This document shows, in pieces, positions 37,921 to 50,660 of a stretch of 64,000 nucleotides of DNA; the first letter of the stretch is position 1; every line of letters starts with the position of its first letter. This DNA comes from Diaporthe sp. PMI_573 (taxonomy: Eukaryota; Ascomycota; Sordariomycetes; Diaporthales; Diaporthaceae), in contig JAJTUP010000007.1 of assembly GCA_021399435.1 (NCBI GenBank), positions 1,302,001 through 1,366,000 of the forward strand. The letters run 5' to 3'. Below the pieces are notes generated by a model, which had not been told where the DNA came from, searched no databases, and worked only from the letters and a program-made list of their open reading frames with translations. The translations under genes were made by a program, and so were the position numbers.

Positions 37921-39200
37921 GCTACGAAGAGCTAGGAGGCAACTGGTGACTTTTTCACTACAGCCGTGGAGATGCATTACGCCTAAGAATGATTTTACCT
38001 ATAGATACCCTGCATCTCCGAGGGCAGTAATAGCAATGCCACACGATAAGATTACGATAAGCATTTGTCTTAGCATAGCTTGAGAAGCTACCTTTTTCCT
38101 CCTTCATGGTTGTGTCACGATGGGAAGGGGGGATATTTTCGGCAATTCAACACAAATTTCTGTCGTGGTGTGCCTAAAATGTGAATTTGTGACCAAGACA
38201 CGCAACAATTGCATCGCCGCAGGACAGGAGATATACGGCGCGTGGGTGCCCTTTCAAGCAGGCCCGTATCATAAGAGAAGATTTTAGTGCTGATTCCTGA
38301 AGTAGAGAATCATTAATTGGTCCTTGGAATGAATAGCCCACGACGTACCCAGCTGATTTACCTCCTCGATTTCGGAGACAAGTGTCATCAGCATTTTGCA
38401 CAGTCCCTCACTTCACATGCGATCGAGTTCCATCCTTCTCAAGCGACGCGGCGCCAATATTTACCCATTTCCCTGGGGCTGTTGCCTGACGACTGACGAC
38501 AGCCGCGGCTGAAGCGGGAACATACACTGCCTGTGCGCTCAGCTGAGACAGCACACGCCTTGATTTTCTTTTCTACCTTTAACGAACGTGCTCATGGAAC
38601 AGGCTGTTTTCCATCAGATTTGGGTTCTTGGCAGCTGCACTCGCCCAACCAGTAATGGGCTAGTTCATGCAGATCGCCGCCACCAGCAGGTCTGGCCCGC
38701 GTGTTGGCGTCTACGGACCTGAACCTAAACGTGGAGGCGTAAATTAGGAGGGTACACAGTAGCTGATCGCGTACCTGCGCCGCATGTCACTGCAGGCGTA
38801 ACAAAGGGCGTCAAAGCCCAGGCCCTGATGCGGTAACCCGCAACTGCTGGTAGCTTCTTCAGAGGCGTCGAACTAGAGGACGCCATCATCGAGAAGGGCT
38901 TATGCCAAGACCCGTTCAGCCCCGATCAAAGACAAGCAGCCAGCTTTTTTTTGGGGGGGGGGGGGAGGACGCTTTCTTGAGCCGCAGCGATCTCCCGCTC
39001 CTGAGCTGTCAGATTGGGGTATGTGCGTGAGCTTGATTCGACGGACTCCGGTGCTGCTCGTGTCCGGAGATGGCTGGATTTAGCCGGCATCCGAGTTGCA
39101 TAAGAGGGGAGCGAGACCCGGGCCAAGACCAGAAAACCCGTTGCCTGACAGCACAGCGCTGCGCTTTGCCAATTCGGTCACATATCATTGAAGGCCAGAA
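37921..39200. other. Intergenic region, no gene seen
   Basis: About 1.3 kb between two plus-strand genes. It holds a T-run followed by a G-run (about 38945-38966). No gene is supported. Confidence 0.55.
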
Positions 39201-40875
39201 ATGAGGAGATCGCTCTTGCACGAGGCACTCGTGCTCACGGCTCTCACCAGCCTGGCCGCCGCGTCTGCGCCGTCGAGCCCGAGGAGAAGAACACAGGTCG
39301 GCGCGCCGTACCTGCGATCTCAAGTAACGACCCATCGTGATGGTGTCTCAGGCTGGGGCAAGATCCGGCGGGCCAGGTCCAAGAGACAAGATGCGGCGCC
39401 GTTGGAGAACCAGCAGACTGGCACGTCTTACACCATCGATATCGAGATCGGCACGCCGCCCCAGCCTGTCACCCTCATCCTCGATACCGGGTCCTCGGAG
39501 CTCTGGGTGAACCCAACCTGCGCGACGTCGGGGCAACCCGAATACTGCGAGTCGTTCCCGCAGTTTGACTACACTTCTAGCTCGACTATCAATGACACGG
39601 GCTATTCAAACATGTTAGTCTATGGCAAGGGCAATGTCACGATCGAGTATGTGACGGATGTGGTCAGCGTCGGATGTAAGTTGGGTGGACGTGTTTCAAA
39701 AGGTAGTCCAGTGATCCCATACTGACCACTGACCAACAGCCGCGAGCATCACGGATCAGATCTTTGGTGTGGGGTTCGAGTCATACGACATACCCTTGGG
39801 AATACTCGGTCTTGCACCACCCACAGACTCAGAACCACTCTACACATATGTGCTGGACAACATGGTGGAGCAGGGCCTGATCGACAGCCGGGCCTTCAGC
39901 CTGGACCTCCGAGATGTCGACAGCCCGGACGGCTCGGTCATCTTCGGCGGCGTCGACACGGGCAAGTTTATCGGGGAGCTGCAAAAGTGCCCTATCATCG
40001 ACCCCCTGGACACACCCAGCGGCGCAAACCGTTACTGGATCTACCTCACCGGCCTTGGGATGACCCTCCCGAGCGGCGAGTCCGGGCTTATTGCCGAGGG
40101 CGAACTGCCTGTGTTCTTGGACAGCGGGGGGACGATGACTCGGCTGCCCACCCAGGTGTTCGAGGCCGTGGGCTCTGTGTTCCCCGGCGCACAGTATGAC
40201 TCCCAGTCTGGATACTTCATTGTGGACTGCGACATTGGCGATAGCTCGGGAAGTATGGACTTTGTCTTCGGGGAGAAGATCATTAGTGTTGCGTTTGATG
40301 ACTTTATCTGGCGCGTACCTAGCATGGATGATACTTGTGTCCTAGGTGTCCTGGCCGACGATGGTAAGTCGACACAACAATGCTCAGGGGCACCTGTGCA
40401 ATATGAAGCTGACTGATGGCACTCAACAGACGAGCCCGTCCTGGGAGACACGTTCCTGCGCGCAGCATACGTGGTCTATGACCAAGACAACCGGAACCTC
40501 CACCTCGCCCAGGCCGCCAACTGCGGGACGAGCCTCGTCGCCATCTCCTCCGGCTCAGACGCGGTGCCATCCGTAACCGGCGGCTGCACGGCCACGGCAG
40601 AGGCAGCCGTGCTCACCGGCTCGCTTACCGCAACAGCGGCCCCGTCGACTATCACCAACGGTCCCGGCGGGCTCACCTCGGCTATCGCGCCGGGCCCCGG
40701 CGGCACACAGACCGGGGACAGGGTGGCGAGCAGTCTGTGCCTGACGTGCAGGAACACCGCTACGGGGGCGGCTAATCCTTCTAGGACGACTAGGGCTGCC
40801 AACGCCGGTGCGGTGGAGACGGGTAGCCCCTTGGCCGCTGTTGGTGCAATGGCCATGGCTGCTTTGTTGATTTGA
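39201..40875 (+). CDS. GPI-anchored aspartic protease (yapsin/SAP-like)
   Basis: Exons 39201-39675, 39740-40363 and 40430-40875 give 514 aa; both introns are GT-AG (64 and 66 bp). A signal peptide (1 to about 22, LVLTALTSLAAASA) and a propeptide ending near SKRQ (a Kex2-like KR at 62-63) precede a pepsin-fold domain. The first catalytic Asp95 is in ILDTGSSELWV. The second, Asp286, is in FLDSGGTMTRLP, where the residue after DSG is Gly instead of the usual Ser/Thr. A flap Tyr lies in the segment ending LVYGKGNVTIEY. After the domain comes a Ser/Thr/Gly-rich stalk (about 400-495), then a hydrophobic C-terminus (AAVGAMAMAALLI) typical of a GPI signal. It should work at the cell wall or plasma membrane, in wall remodelling or processing of surface proteins. 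Confidence 0.88.
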
Positions 40876-42909
40876 CGTGCAAGGGAAGATTTGGTCTAAT
40901 GAAGCGTAACGATGGCATGTGGAAAAGATTGAATATCAGAAGATGATGTTTGGTAATATTAGATATCTATCATATCAGACTCGAATAACTTTGCTGCTGG
41001 CCCAGATTCCAGCCCTTGATACAGCTCTCTCACAACAATTTCAGGTACCAATATCAACTGCAAATCGCATCTTGTACCAACAGCCTGTGGCTGTCCACAG
41101 CGTGCATTTCCTGCTTGCCCTCATACCTGGTGTAATGACTCTGGCTAATTAAACATCAAGCCAAACTCGGGGAATGTGAAAGCATCCATGTTCTCTTTGA
41201 AGCCTACTGTAAATGCTGACAACCGTCCTAGTGTAGCCCAGCTTGATCCTTGGCTTGAAGCTCAAGCTCCCCCCCCCCCCAGACTTTTTGTAAACTGCAG
41301 AACCCACAAGTCGTCGCCTCCTTGAACCCCCAACCGTTTACAACATGACCTCAGATATTCCAGCACGCTGAGGCACGTCTGCAGTTAGCAGCGCGGCAAG
41401 AGATACCCAAACTTTATGCATCCATCTCCCTGTTGCCCAGCCGGAATACCCTGGGTGCTACCGTGACCTTTACCAACGAGGCTCTTGAACCAAGTTTCTC
41501 GGTCATAGATGCTCCTCGAGACGCAAACACTCATGAAAACGTTAAAATATCAGTGGCCATGTCAGGGTACAATGAAAGAGTCCTATGGATTAAAATCTAC
41601 AGAGATGTGGGGCAAAAACAAGGTAGGACTCGGTTGCCGCAACATGTCCTCGCCCGTCCGCTTGGAACTAATGTTTGCCTTGGTTGAGATGGCTGGGATC
41701 CTCTAGCCACACGAATATGCAACATAATACAGCTGGAATCTGGTGCCGAGCAAGTTGGGTACTAATGAATGCCACTCAATGAAATGCCCTATACGGGCAG
41801 TTTCCTATGGCCAAGTGAGTGTATCAAGCCGACAGCCTTTGTTCTCCTCATCCCGGATAAACCCATTCATACTTATCACACCGACCCCAGGCTTGAGTGC
41901 AAAGTAAAGTAAGGTCTACTAGTATTAGGGTTCGAGCTCGAGGGACTTGACCAACCATGAAGCCGGATAAACCCTAACCACTGTATTCCGACTTAGTAGA
42001 GGAATTCAAGCGGCCATAGTCCAGTCCATACTCATCACACTTCAAATCACCTCACTTACATAACCGTTTAGTTCCTGGACCACACACCGCCTTAGGTTTC
42101 CAGCATTGGTCGGTTCAATTCAAATTTATTCATACCTGGTTTCTCGGACATAAGTATTAATGTATTCACTACCAAAATGTCTTAGTACCTGTCGTCCAAC
42201 AGGCGCGGAGCAGGTCATCGCCAGGACTCTGCCAGTTGGCATCAGCAAGACCTTATACGTAAATTGAAACATGGAGCTAGCCCTGCCGGGTCACCTGAAC
42301 GAATCAGCAGTTACTACCGCCGGGAAAACGAAAAGGAGAATTTCCCTCAAGGTTGACACTGGCTGACCTTCGTGTCTCGGGACATAGGACTTCGGCAGAA
42401 ACCTCCCGGAGGGTTACTCCCAGCGCCACTATAAGGCCTCCAAACTCCGTCACATGGTCCAGGAGGTCCTGTGACCAATATTTGCTACCTTGCCACCAAC
42501 GGCAAAAGGCAGCGCCGCCCGAGGAGCAGACGAATATGTCATTGGACCAGGCTTGTTTGACATTTCCGGGTCCTGTTGCCGTGAAGGCTGACTCCAGTTG
42601 GCAGAGTTGCTGGACTAATCGTTGTGGACTGTCTATTCGACGATTCCGAAAGAGTGATGAGTATATAGGGTTTTATGAACCATGCGCTATAGTCTTCAAT
42701 GTGAAGCCGGATTCAATAAACCTTGAAAAGTGATTATAGAACAACATAGGGTTTGCGCCAGTTGATATTTTCTCCTTCAAGAAAAGGTACAATTTCCGCG
42801 TCTCAATTAACCCAGAGCAGCCATCGTCATGTCCAGGAATTCAAATTTCCCATACAAAATACCAAGTCCTTGCCCTCTGAACTCAGGTGCCCATTGGTCC
42901 CCCTTCTTC
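40876..42909. other. Intergenic region between convergent genes
   Basis: About 2 kb with no supported gene. It contains C-runs (near 41270) and open frames of at most about 126 codons (42353-42733) without motifs or a splice pattern. Confidence 0.55.
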
Positions 42910-43475
42910 CTAGGCACAGATCCAACTGACAATGTTTGCAGTAAGATGCTTGCGGCACGTCAGGTCCGTGGAGCCAACCTCGCAGGCCGCCCACGACTGG
43001 TCAGGTGTCACGCTGCAGTCGGTGGTTCTGACACAGATTTCGTCAGCAGCAGCGCCTCACGTGCCCCCCCCCCATTCTAAGACAACGCCCGCAGGTGGAA
43101 TTAATTACTCACTTGTACAAGTTGCAGCCTGTGATGGATCCCCCGCTCGGGATCTCGATGTAGTTCACGTTGCCAATCAGCGCGGCCGGGGCATCGGAGT
43201 AGTCGTCAAAGGTGTCTGGCGCCGGGGTGTCAGTGTCGCCTCGTTGACACGTCTCGTGAGTTTGCGGCTCAGAGTTACTCACAGCAGACGTTCGCCTCGA
43301 CTGTCAGTCCTCCGCATGTCCCGGCGCCGGCCGTCGGCTGGGCATAGGGGCATGCCCCCGTGGCGTACGTGGACGCAGTGCAGAACTGTATGTCCGTCGT
43401 CCAAGTCCGGGGGACGACGGCGGTGCTGGCCAGGCCGGCCAGTGCCGCAAGACGGAAAGGGGCGGGGAGCTGCAT
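42910..43475 (-). CDS. Small secreted cysteine-rich protein (effector-like)
   Basis: Exons (minus) 43475-43283, 43215-43113 and 43012-42910 give 132 aa; introns of 67 and 100 bp have strong GTGAGTAA donors. An N-terminal hydrophobic signal (FRLAALAGLASTAVV) would release a mature protein of about 110 residues. Its eight Cys sit at 32, 42, 54, 64, 95, 109, 118 and 131, an even number that suggests four disulfides. No CC pair occurs, so it is not a hydrophobin, and I recognise no CFEM or other known Cys pattern. One N-glycosylation site (Asn99-Val-Thr) is present. Size, secretion and Cys content fit effector-like or surface proteins of plant-associated fungi; the role is inferred from these traits only. 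Confidence 0.75.
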
Positions 43476-43656
43476 GTTGCCTTGAATCTTCGGTCTGTTC
43501 TTGTGCGGTGAGATTGAACACAGTCGGAGGCTGGATGGAGTCGGGCCCGGATTTGAGGTGGCCAAATATTTGATTTCCTCAAAGTGCTGATTGCTGCCAC
43601 TAACTAGACGTAAACTTGGGGGCACAAACAAGCCTTCTTCTACAGCCACGACCTGA

Positions 43657-43670
43657 AGCTTATATAGTGC
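43657..43670 (-). promoter_or_regulatory. Probable TATA box of the secreted Cys-rich gene
   Basis: On the minus strand this reads GCACTATATAAGCT, about 185 bp before the ATG at 43475, close to the TATAAA consensus. Confidence 0.45.
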
Positions 43671-45091
43671 TAATGTCGTATCACCACCACATGTAGATCC
43701 TACATGTCTTATCACGATCCCCTCCCAGCTGAAAAGCGCCGGGAGTCCAGGCCCGGCCCATGACGTGAGATTCTCGCCGTACTCCTCACCGACCACCTGC
43801 CGGATCAACTGAGAAACTTGAGACCTAGCCTGCACGATTTTGCGGACCTGCCCTGTTTATTCTCCTCACCGGCCATCCGAGCCTGCAGAAACGGCGCGAA
43901 TTTTCTTTATCGTAGTAGGATTCGCCCCTAGCAGACCTGCGCAGCGCAGGTGCATGATGCGCACCTGGGCGCCACCCGACTGGGCAGGGCTGCAGGTGCG
44001 AAGGCGACTATTACATGCAGCTCGGGATGCGGCTCGACAAGTTCTGCTGCACGACAGCCAGGACCGTCCCGAAGGAGGGAGCCGTTGAGGGCTCCCATCT
44101 CATGATGGTTCGAGGCACAACTGCATAACCTGCGAATGGATACTTTCAGCCAATTTTCTCGCTGTTTTCAATTATTGCCCGTGCGAAAACGTGAACACCT
44201 CGTATTTTGCCTGTCAATGATTTCGGAAACCGATGACTGAGCCTCGCTCATCGTTCCACTCTTCCCTCCTGTGCTAGGGCTGATCTCCTCAGCTGTGGCG
44301 GGCATGCCGCATTTCCGGAGCGATAACCCGATAACAGCTAGAGACGATATACTATATCAAGCTCGCATACCTAGTTCTCGGTCTGTCTTACTCTGTTTAG
44401 CAGAGAGATGCATAGCCCTACTGTTTACGATGTCACAATAGTGACTGGTCAGAAAATATGGGCTAAGGGTGAAACTATTTTGGTTCATGTCGTCTAAGCG
44501 AGTCCACTTACAAATGGAGATTACGGAGATACAAGGGTTCACGTTCCCTTCACCCCCTTCAAAGAATGCTCTTCTTCCCACCTCGGCCCTCGGCCCCGGG
44601 CCAATGCACGACATGCGTCAGAATATGAACGGTACGTATTTTATACAACGTGCAGGTGGATTTGTAGACTGACTACTAGTGTCCAGGACATGACTCTCCG
44701 ACCCAAGAGATCTGTTCTTGAATCATTATTCCCCGAATGAGGATCCTCATCCACCCGCAGGCTGCGACTGCGAAACCGAGGCGTCCTGAATCATTGGACA
44801 AGGGCTCGTCGCGAAGGGATTGAACTGCCTCTATTCCTCACCTGAGGACAAGGGCCCAGTAGCTCGATGCTCCGCCCAGAAGTTACGCCTTCTCCTTACC
44901 TCATCGTGCAGGAGTGCGGCAGACCTTGGGAAACGTTATTTGCTCCCTCAAGGTTCCGCTTAGACAGTGATGTAATTTTAGAGTTGCGCAAGGTGCCCAA
45001 GCTTCGGAACGAACCTACGCTGCAGCGGAGTGGTGGGTGGGGTGGGGACCAGTTGAGTTATCCCATTTGATGTGACAGGACGACAGCCTTG

Positions 45092-45106
45092 TTATTATTA
45101 TTATTA
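45092..45106. repeat. TTA trinucleotide microsatellite
   Basis: Five TTA units in the gene-poor interval. Confidence 0.85.
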
Positions 45107-48100
45107 TCCGTTTCCGGATTGCGCAGCCGTCTGTTCTGGCACAGCAGATAAATTGACAGCCGAACGACCCCATCAGCTCGCCCGCCCGCCCATCCGCACC
45201 GCTGGGGTCCGAGTAATGGGACGGCAGGGGGGGACTCGAACCACCCCAAACATCAGCGTGCGCGCTGCAAAAAAAGGACAAAGACAACCTGGCCCTGGTC
45301 TACTTGCCGACATGTCTGGGGGGCTTGGCGGTGCTCCACGTACCCCATTGCCCAGGCCTGTCTCCAATGCCATCTTGGCACCCACACACACGCGCACACG
45401 CCGCAGATTTTCGGCGTTTGCGAAGGGCCAGTCAGTTCAGTCATCCGGTGTGCCGGTGAGCGCATGCACTTCCCCAGGACGGTCAAGTATGCATAGAATT
45501 GCCGGCTATAACCGTCCGTCCCTTCTAACGCGCAGCTGAACTCTGAACTTTTACCGGGGACTTTTCGCTAAAGTCCCGCAATGCCATAGGGCCCCAGAGC
45601 CAAGCGATCAAGGGATTTTTAGACCCCCCAGAGGAGTATCCCCGGAGCAAAAGAGGCACAACGGGCGCCGGGGGCAGCTGAATTTTCGGAGCTTAGGTGA
45701 TTTGAGTTTCTCTCTTATTTTTGCTCACAGTTCCGCGACCCACTTGCCGCCGACAGGATCGTTCAGAGCGCCCGTTCGGCTAGATATCAGGCTCACGGGG
45801 CAGGCCATCCGGGGAACTTCACCAAAAAGCAAAAACAAACCCCCCTGGCTAGCTTCGCTCTTTGCCTTTGCCGTCTGGGGCTAACACACGCTTGCAGCGC
45901 GGGCGCTCGCAAGAGCTGAGGATCAAGGTTGGGTCTTAAAACAGCCGTTAACGATCTAGCACAGCAAAAGTAGGGCCCATCACTCTAAGTATTGGTGATG
46001 CGTGTGTCTGTGTTTACATATGTGGATGCGTTCGTTCACCGAGGGAGAGGTGGCATAAGCGTGAGTTTGCCCAACATGCTAATGCTAAGCTTCTGGGCCG
46101 GAATGGGGCCGAACTACACGTCCAAGAGCATTCATCCCAAACTAAGCTTTTGTAAAGCCCGTGGGAAGCGTAAAAAGCCCCGGGACTTTTGTGTGACAAA
46201 GGCAACGCGCCAGTGCAGCGCAGAGACGCAAAACACCAGAAGTGGGCCCAAACCGTTTGTTCGCTACTGCAGCTCGCCTGCCCGCCGCTTGAGCCTCAAC
46301 CTTAAATCCTGCTCAGCGCTGGACCGAGGTAAGGTGGGAAACAAGGGGCCCAGCGGCACGGCATCCGAGGGGTTGGCTATCCACGAGGCTGTCGGGACGA
46401 GTACGCGTGGGTTTGCGCCCTACTTCGTGCAACCACCAGAGGGCCAGAAACCTTGGGCCGCCGTAAACGTGCGTGCGTGCGTGCTCCGCGGACGTGTATA
46501 GGCGCGCGTGTGTGCGGCCGCGGCCGTCCAGGTGTTGCGACAGACATCAGATCAAGAGAAAGGGGCGTGCTGAAGAATGGCCCGCGCGGGTGGGTGCGGG
46601 CTGCCCCCGGGCCTGCGAAGGGGGCAGGATTGCAGGGAAGGGGGGGTGTGGGAGTGCAACTCAAGCTTAATGATATTTATAGGGGTGCCGAGATATCCTT
46701 TCTTGTCCACCACCCTCCAACATGAGGCGAGACGACAAGGGACGACCTACGCGAGCAAATATCATGAGAACCCTCACCGAAAGTTCCGGGCAGCTGACCA
46801 GTAACGGACACTGCGGAACGAGAATTCCGGGACGCTCCGGGACGGGCATTCAACAAAAGACCGAAATCTCGTCGACTAGTGACCGAAGTGCTTCCGGCTC
46901 CGGGCGCGAGCCAGTAGAATGCTTGGCCGCACATCGCCGATGAGGTGGGATGATATATCACCTCACAAGGGTTACATGAAATGAGAAATTGGAAAGGCGG
47001 TGGAGGGGAAGGCTGGCCTGCCAGGCCTGCTGGCAAGGGACAGCGGGAGAAATCGAGAGCACTGATCGCCGACTGCCGGTGAGGGATGTGCTATTGTTGT
47101 CGCTGCAAGAAACCCTGCATCAGCCCTAGGAGCGGGAAAGCCGAGGCATGGCAAGAGGCTGCGGTGCGGCTTTTACAGCCAGACAAGCCTGACAACCCGG
47201 TCGTGTCACAATGCAGCACGTCCCTTTTTCCTGCTCTTGAGGCGAGGCTGCTGCTGATCTGACATGTCTCTGGCAAGCCTTGCATAGGTTAGGGCTAGAT
47301 TGTGGATTGCGAATGTGCATGAACCACACTAGCTGCCCAACGCTCGTCAAGTCGTACCGAAAAAAGAAATAAACAGGCAGAAAAGGCTTGTCTCAGGCGT
47401 GCCCGCCTGCTAAAACAAGAGCTATGGGCTAGCCGCATTTCCCATCGAAGCTTCAATGCCGCGCGCCGTCCCGCCGGTTCGACCTGCCCGGGGAAGGGGA
47501 AGATGGAGTAAAGCGTTTGCCCCGTCAGTACGTAATACGTGCACTTACAAAGCATGCTGCTCCCTCTCCCAACGGGGCCGGAAGCAACGCATTGACCGGG
47601 CGAGGGGGGGGTCTGGATCGAATGCTATCTATAAACCGTTTAGTGGAGGCGAGACAGAGCGCAGAACCCGCGCGTCCGTACACAATTAATTCATCGCTTC
47701 TGGCAAAGCCACACGGCACTGACGCAGCACCTCGTTTGGCTAACTGACTTGGTCGCTGGCAAGATGATCATTTCGCCTCGGCTTGGCACTCTCGCGGGCG
47801 TCGCGGATGCGAATGGGCAGAGGGCAAAGAGCAAATAGAACAGAAACACAGCCTTGGCATGCTATATTCAACCTGGTCTTGGCGGGGTTATGATAGCATC
47901 GCCTGCACATCTCCAGGCGCCTGCTTGCGCGGCATCTTGGCGCCCAAGAGAAGCCATTCCACATTCCAGCCAGGCCAGCTTGGCCTTTGTGGCGGCATTA
48001 AACTCAAATGCCGCTCGTGGTGTGTGGGGGAGAGAGACGAGACGGCAGGCCAAGCCTCAGGTCACGGATCAGGTGGTTTGCCATGCCTCATGCCTCATGC

Positions 48101-50660
48101 TCTGGTGCCAGTGCTTCAGGACAGGACCCTCCTCTTGGCACATCAAACTCCGCTTGTTTTTGATGATCGAGCAGGTTCGTGAATGGAATCGTGATGCTTC
48201 CGTGAACACCTGCACTTGGCCTTCGGCTTGGCGGCACTGGGGTCTTGATCGACATGAGGAAAGGCCACGCCGAGCTTTGCCGCTGTGGCCTGCGCCTCAC
48301 TGACCCCGGCAGCCCATCCTGCCATCCCAGCAGCCCAGCATCTCCCCCCCTCCCCACCCGCCCCGCGGCCTTACGCCGGAGACTCGGTTCGGTGAGAACG
48401 GGCCCCGGTGGGTATCAGTATGCTGTTCATAGTTCAGTACCAATGTACATTGCATGGGATGGTGGAGAGCGCGGCGGTGGGATCGATCTCGGGGGTCCCA
48501 CACGTGCAGATGGGTAGACGAGCGGTTGGGACAGGGTCGCTAGAGGCGGCGCAACCTTGATCGGAATCGGAGTGCAGAAGCCACTGGTCACAACTCGACT
48601 GCAGCTCACGTGGCAGCTAATCCAGGCACCGGGCAGCCCGGTGGGAGTCACTAGTAGCCTCCCCCTTCGCTACAGTTTCGACCGAGGTTGGCGGGCTGGG
48701 CAGGGACGGCGGCTGATACCATAGTAAGTGTGCTTGGGCAGCTGGGCAGCCACGCGCAGCCGCCGTCAGGCATGCCAGAAGTAGGAGCCCGAAAGGCCGC
48801 ATCGGAGTTTGTTTCGAAACAGAGTGGTATGGTACGGTGGTAAAGTCCCGGCTCAAGGCCCAGCATGCGACGACGCAATCACCGTAATCTATTCCAATCC
48901 CGAACGTTGCAGAGGTCCCTGCATGGCGGCATGGCGAGGCAGAGAGTAGCCAAGCGACGAGCCAGGCTTACCAGGGATCCAAGCTTGATCCCACCCCTGC
49001 TGCCACCGTCGGCGGGGTCTCCCCCTCTCTGGCGTCTGGCGTCTTGGTGGGTAGGTTTCTGGCAGGCCCAGCACGAGGAAAAGGTACACTTCAGTGTAGC
49101 ATGCGCAAAGTTACCGTTCCGGGTGGAGGGGTTCTCCCCGTCACATCGCTCCAGGAGTACACGAGGTGAATCCAAACACTCGATATCGAAATCCCTGGAC
49201 CGGAGCTGTGGATCGCAACAAGGTTTGGTACAGTTCTTGTTTGTATACGCTTGTGTCTTGGAGGGGGAGACTGTCGCCATTGCTGGCCCTTCCCTTCCAT
49301 TGTGCCCGGACGGGTGAGCATTACCCGTGTGCGCCGCAGACTGATGGGGCATGCATCTGTACACAGTAGATACGTGCGTAGATACGGGGCAACTTGTTGA
49401 TAGTCATAGCTGCATGTGCTGTAACGGAAGCGCCTGCACAGAGCTCTTGTGCATGCGTGATCCGACCTGCCTGAAAGTTCAGCCCGCCAGCCGGGCCGCA
49501 GGCGACCAACCAGAACGAACCCACTGAATTTTGTCGGTTTCTCGACGTCTGTCAACTGAGTCCCAACCGGCAGGCGGCCTGTCAATCAGTCCGTCAATCA
49601 TCCAGTTAGTCAGTCTCGCAAATCAACCAGTCAACCTGCCTATACCCAACCTCGCGCTGCCTCAATAATCCCCGCCCCTCTCCGCCGCGAGGCCCTGCTG
49701 CCTCGCCGCAGCACTAAGTTTGGCTGTGGCCTGTGGAGGTTTCTTGGCGGTCGTCTCTCCTTCATTTCACCTCTCCTTACCCTTTCCTTGGCAAGCAAGC
49801 CAGCGAGATAATTGCTCTGGCTCGTCTGTGGCTCTGACTCTGGCTCTGCCCCGGCCATTCACTGTTCGGCTGTGTGTACAGACGTACTCTGCATCCCCTG
49901 GCGATCTGAGCGAAGCCACACCCGGCAGACATCAGATCGGGCAGCTTCGGGGAAACCTTGGCCTAACTATGGTGACCTGAGTGACTGTTTCAACTTGCTG
50001 CACAACATGTTCAGCGTGACAGGGCACACACCACGTCGTGTCCTCGAGCAGTAGTGATCACCGCCCCGAAGATTCCGCCGCTGCCACACACGTGGCATGG
50101 CCCGGGATGGTGGGACCAGGCCACTCCCACTTCACTTTACCACACACCCCCCCCTTCCCACTGCCCCCCTGGGCGGGCTGCCGGGATGGGTAGGGTGGTA
50201 GCGGGTCGGCGCTGTGAGTAAAGCCCGGAGCGAACTGTGACAACCTTGTTCTTGGAAACCTTGTTTTCTGGCTGCCCGCTCCGGCCAGGGAGGCAGGGCA
50301 AGGAGACAGCAACAAAAAAAAGTCTTGGGCCCCTTGGGAGCTCTCAGCTCGAGCCTGAAGTATACGCTCGTGTGGAGGGTTCCACCCTTGCGGGATATGC
50401 TTCAAGCATCCCCAACCTAATCGGAAATGATCTTCATTCGTCCTCTTGGGGCCCTTGAGAGGCATGGCTTACATGCGATAAAAGAGCTCCCTGCCCCTGC
50501 TGTTGTGTCGCGGGCTGGCGGGAGGTCAAGGTGTAAGCCAGACAGACCGAGACGCATCCAGAGAAACATTGGACTCTCTGCGAGTCTGCCTCATGCTCGA
50601 CCTCTTGCAAGCAGCACGAATGCCCAGGTGTCGTTAAAAACAGCGGCATCCCCCGTCTCG

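Larger units (their letters stand above)
43476..50660. other. Gene-poor 7.2-kb interval upstream of the WOPR gene
   Basis: I find no gene I can support. Frames are short, often GC-driven on both strands, and lack motifs. It holds a TTA trinucleotide run (45092-45106), GT-rich words near 46468-46520, C/G-runs, and pyrimidine-rich stretches close to the WOPR gene (49560-49860). By position it contains the promoters of the divergent secreted Cys-rich gene and the WOPR regulator, and probably a long 5' leader for the latter. Confidence 0.55.

Noticed and set aside
42910..43475. First impression that the Cys-rich secreted protein is a hydrophobin
   Set aside because: The apparent CC pair comes from reading into the intron; after splicing no adjacent Cys remain and the spacing does not fit either hydrophobin class.
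45222..45300. tRNA-like B-box (minus-strand GGTTCGAGTCCC) followed by CCCTGCCG
   Set aside because: No matching acceptor strand about 72 bases away, no A-box (TRGCNNAGTNGG) and no anticodon arm; chance match.
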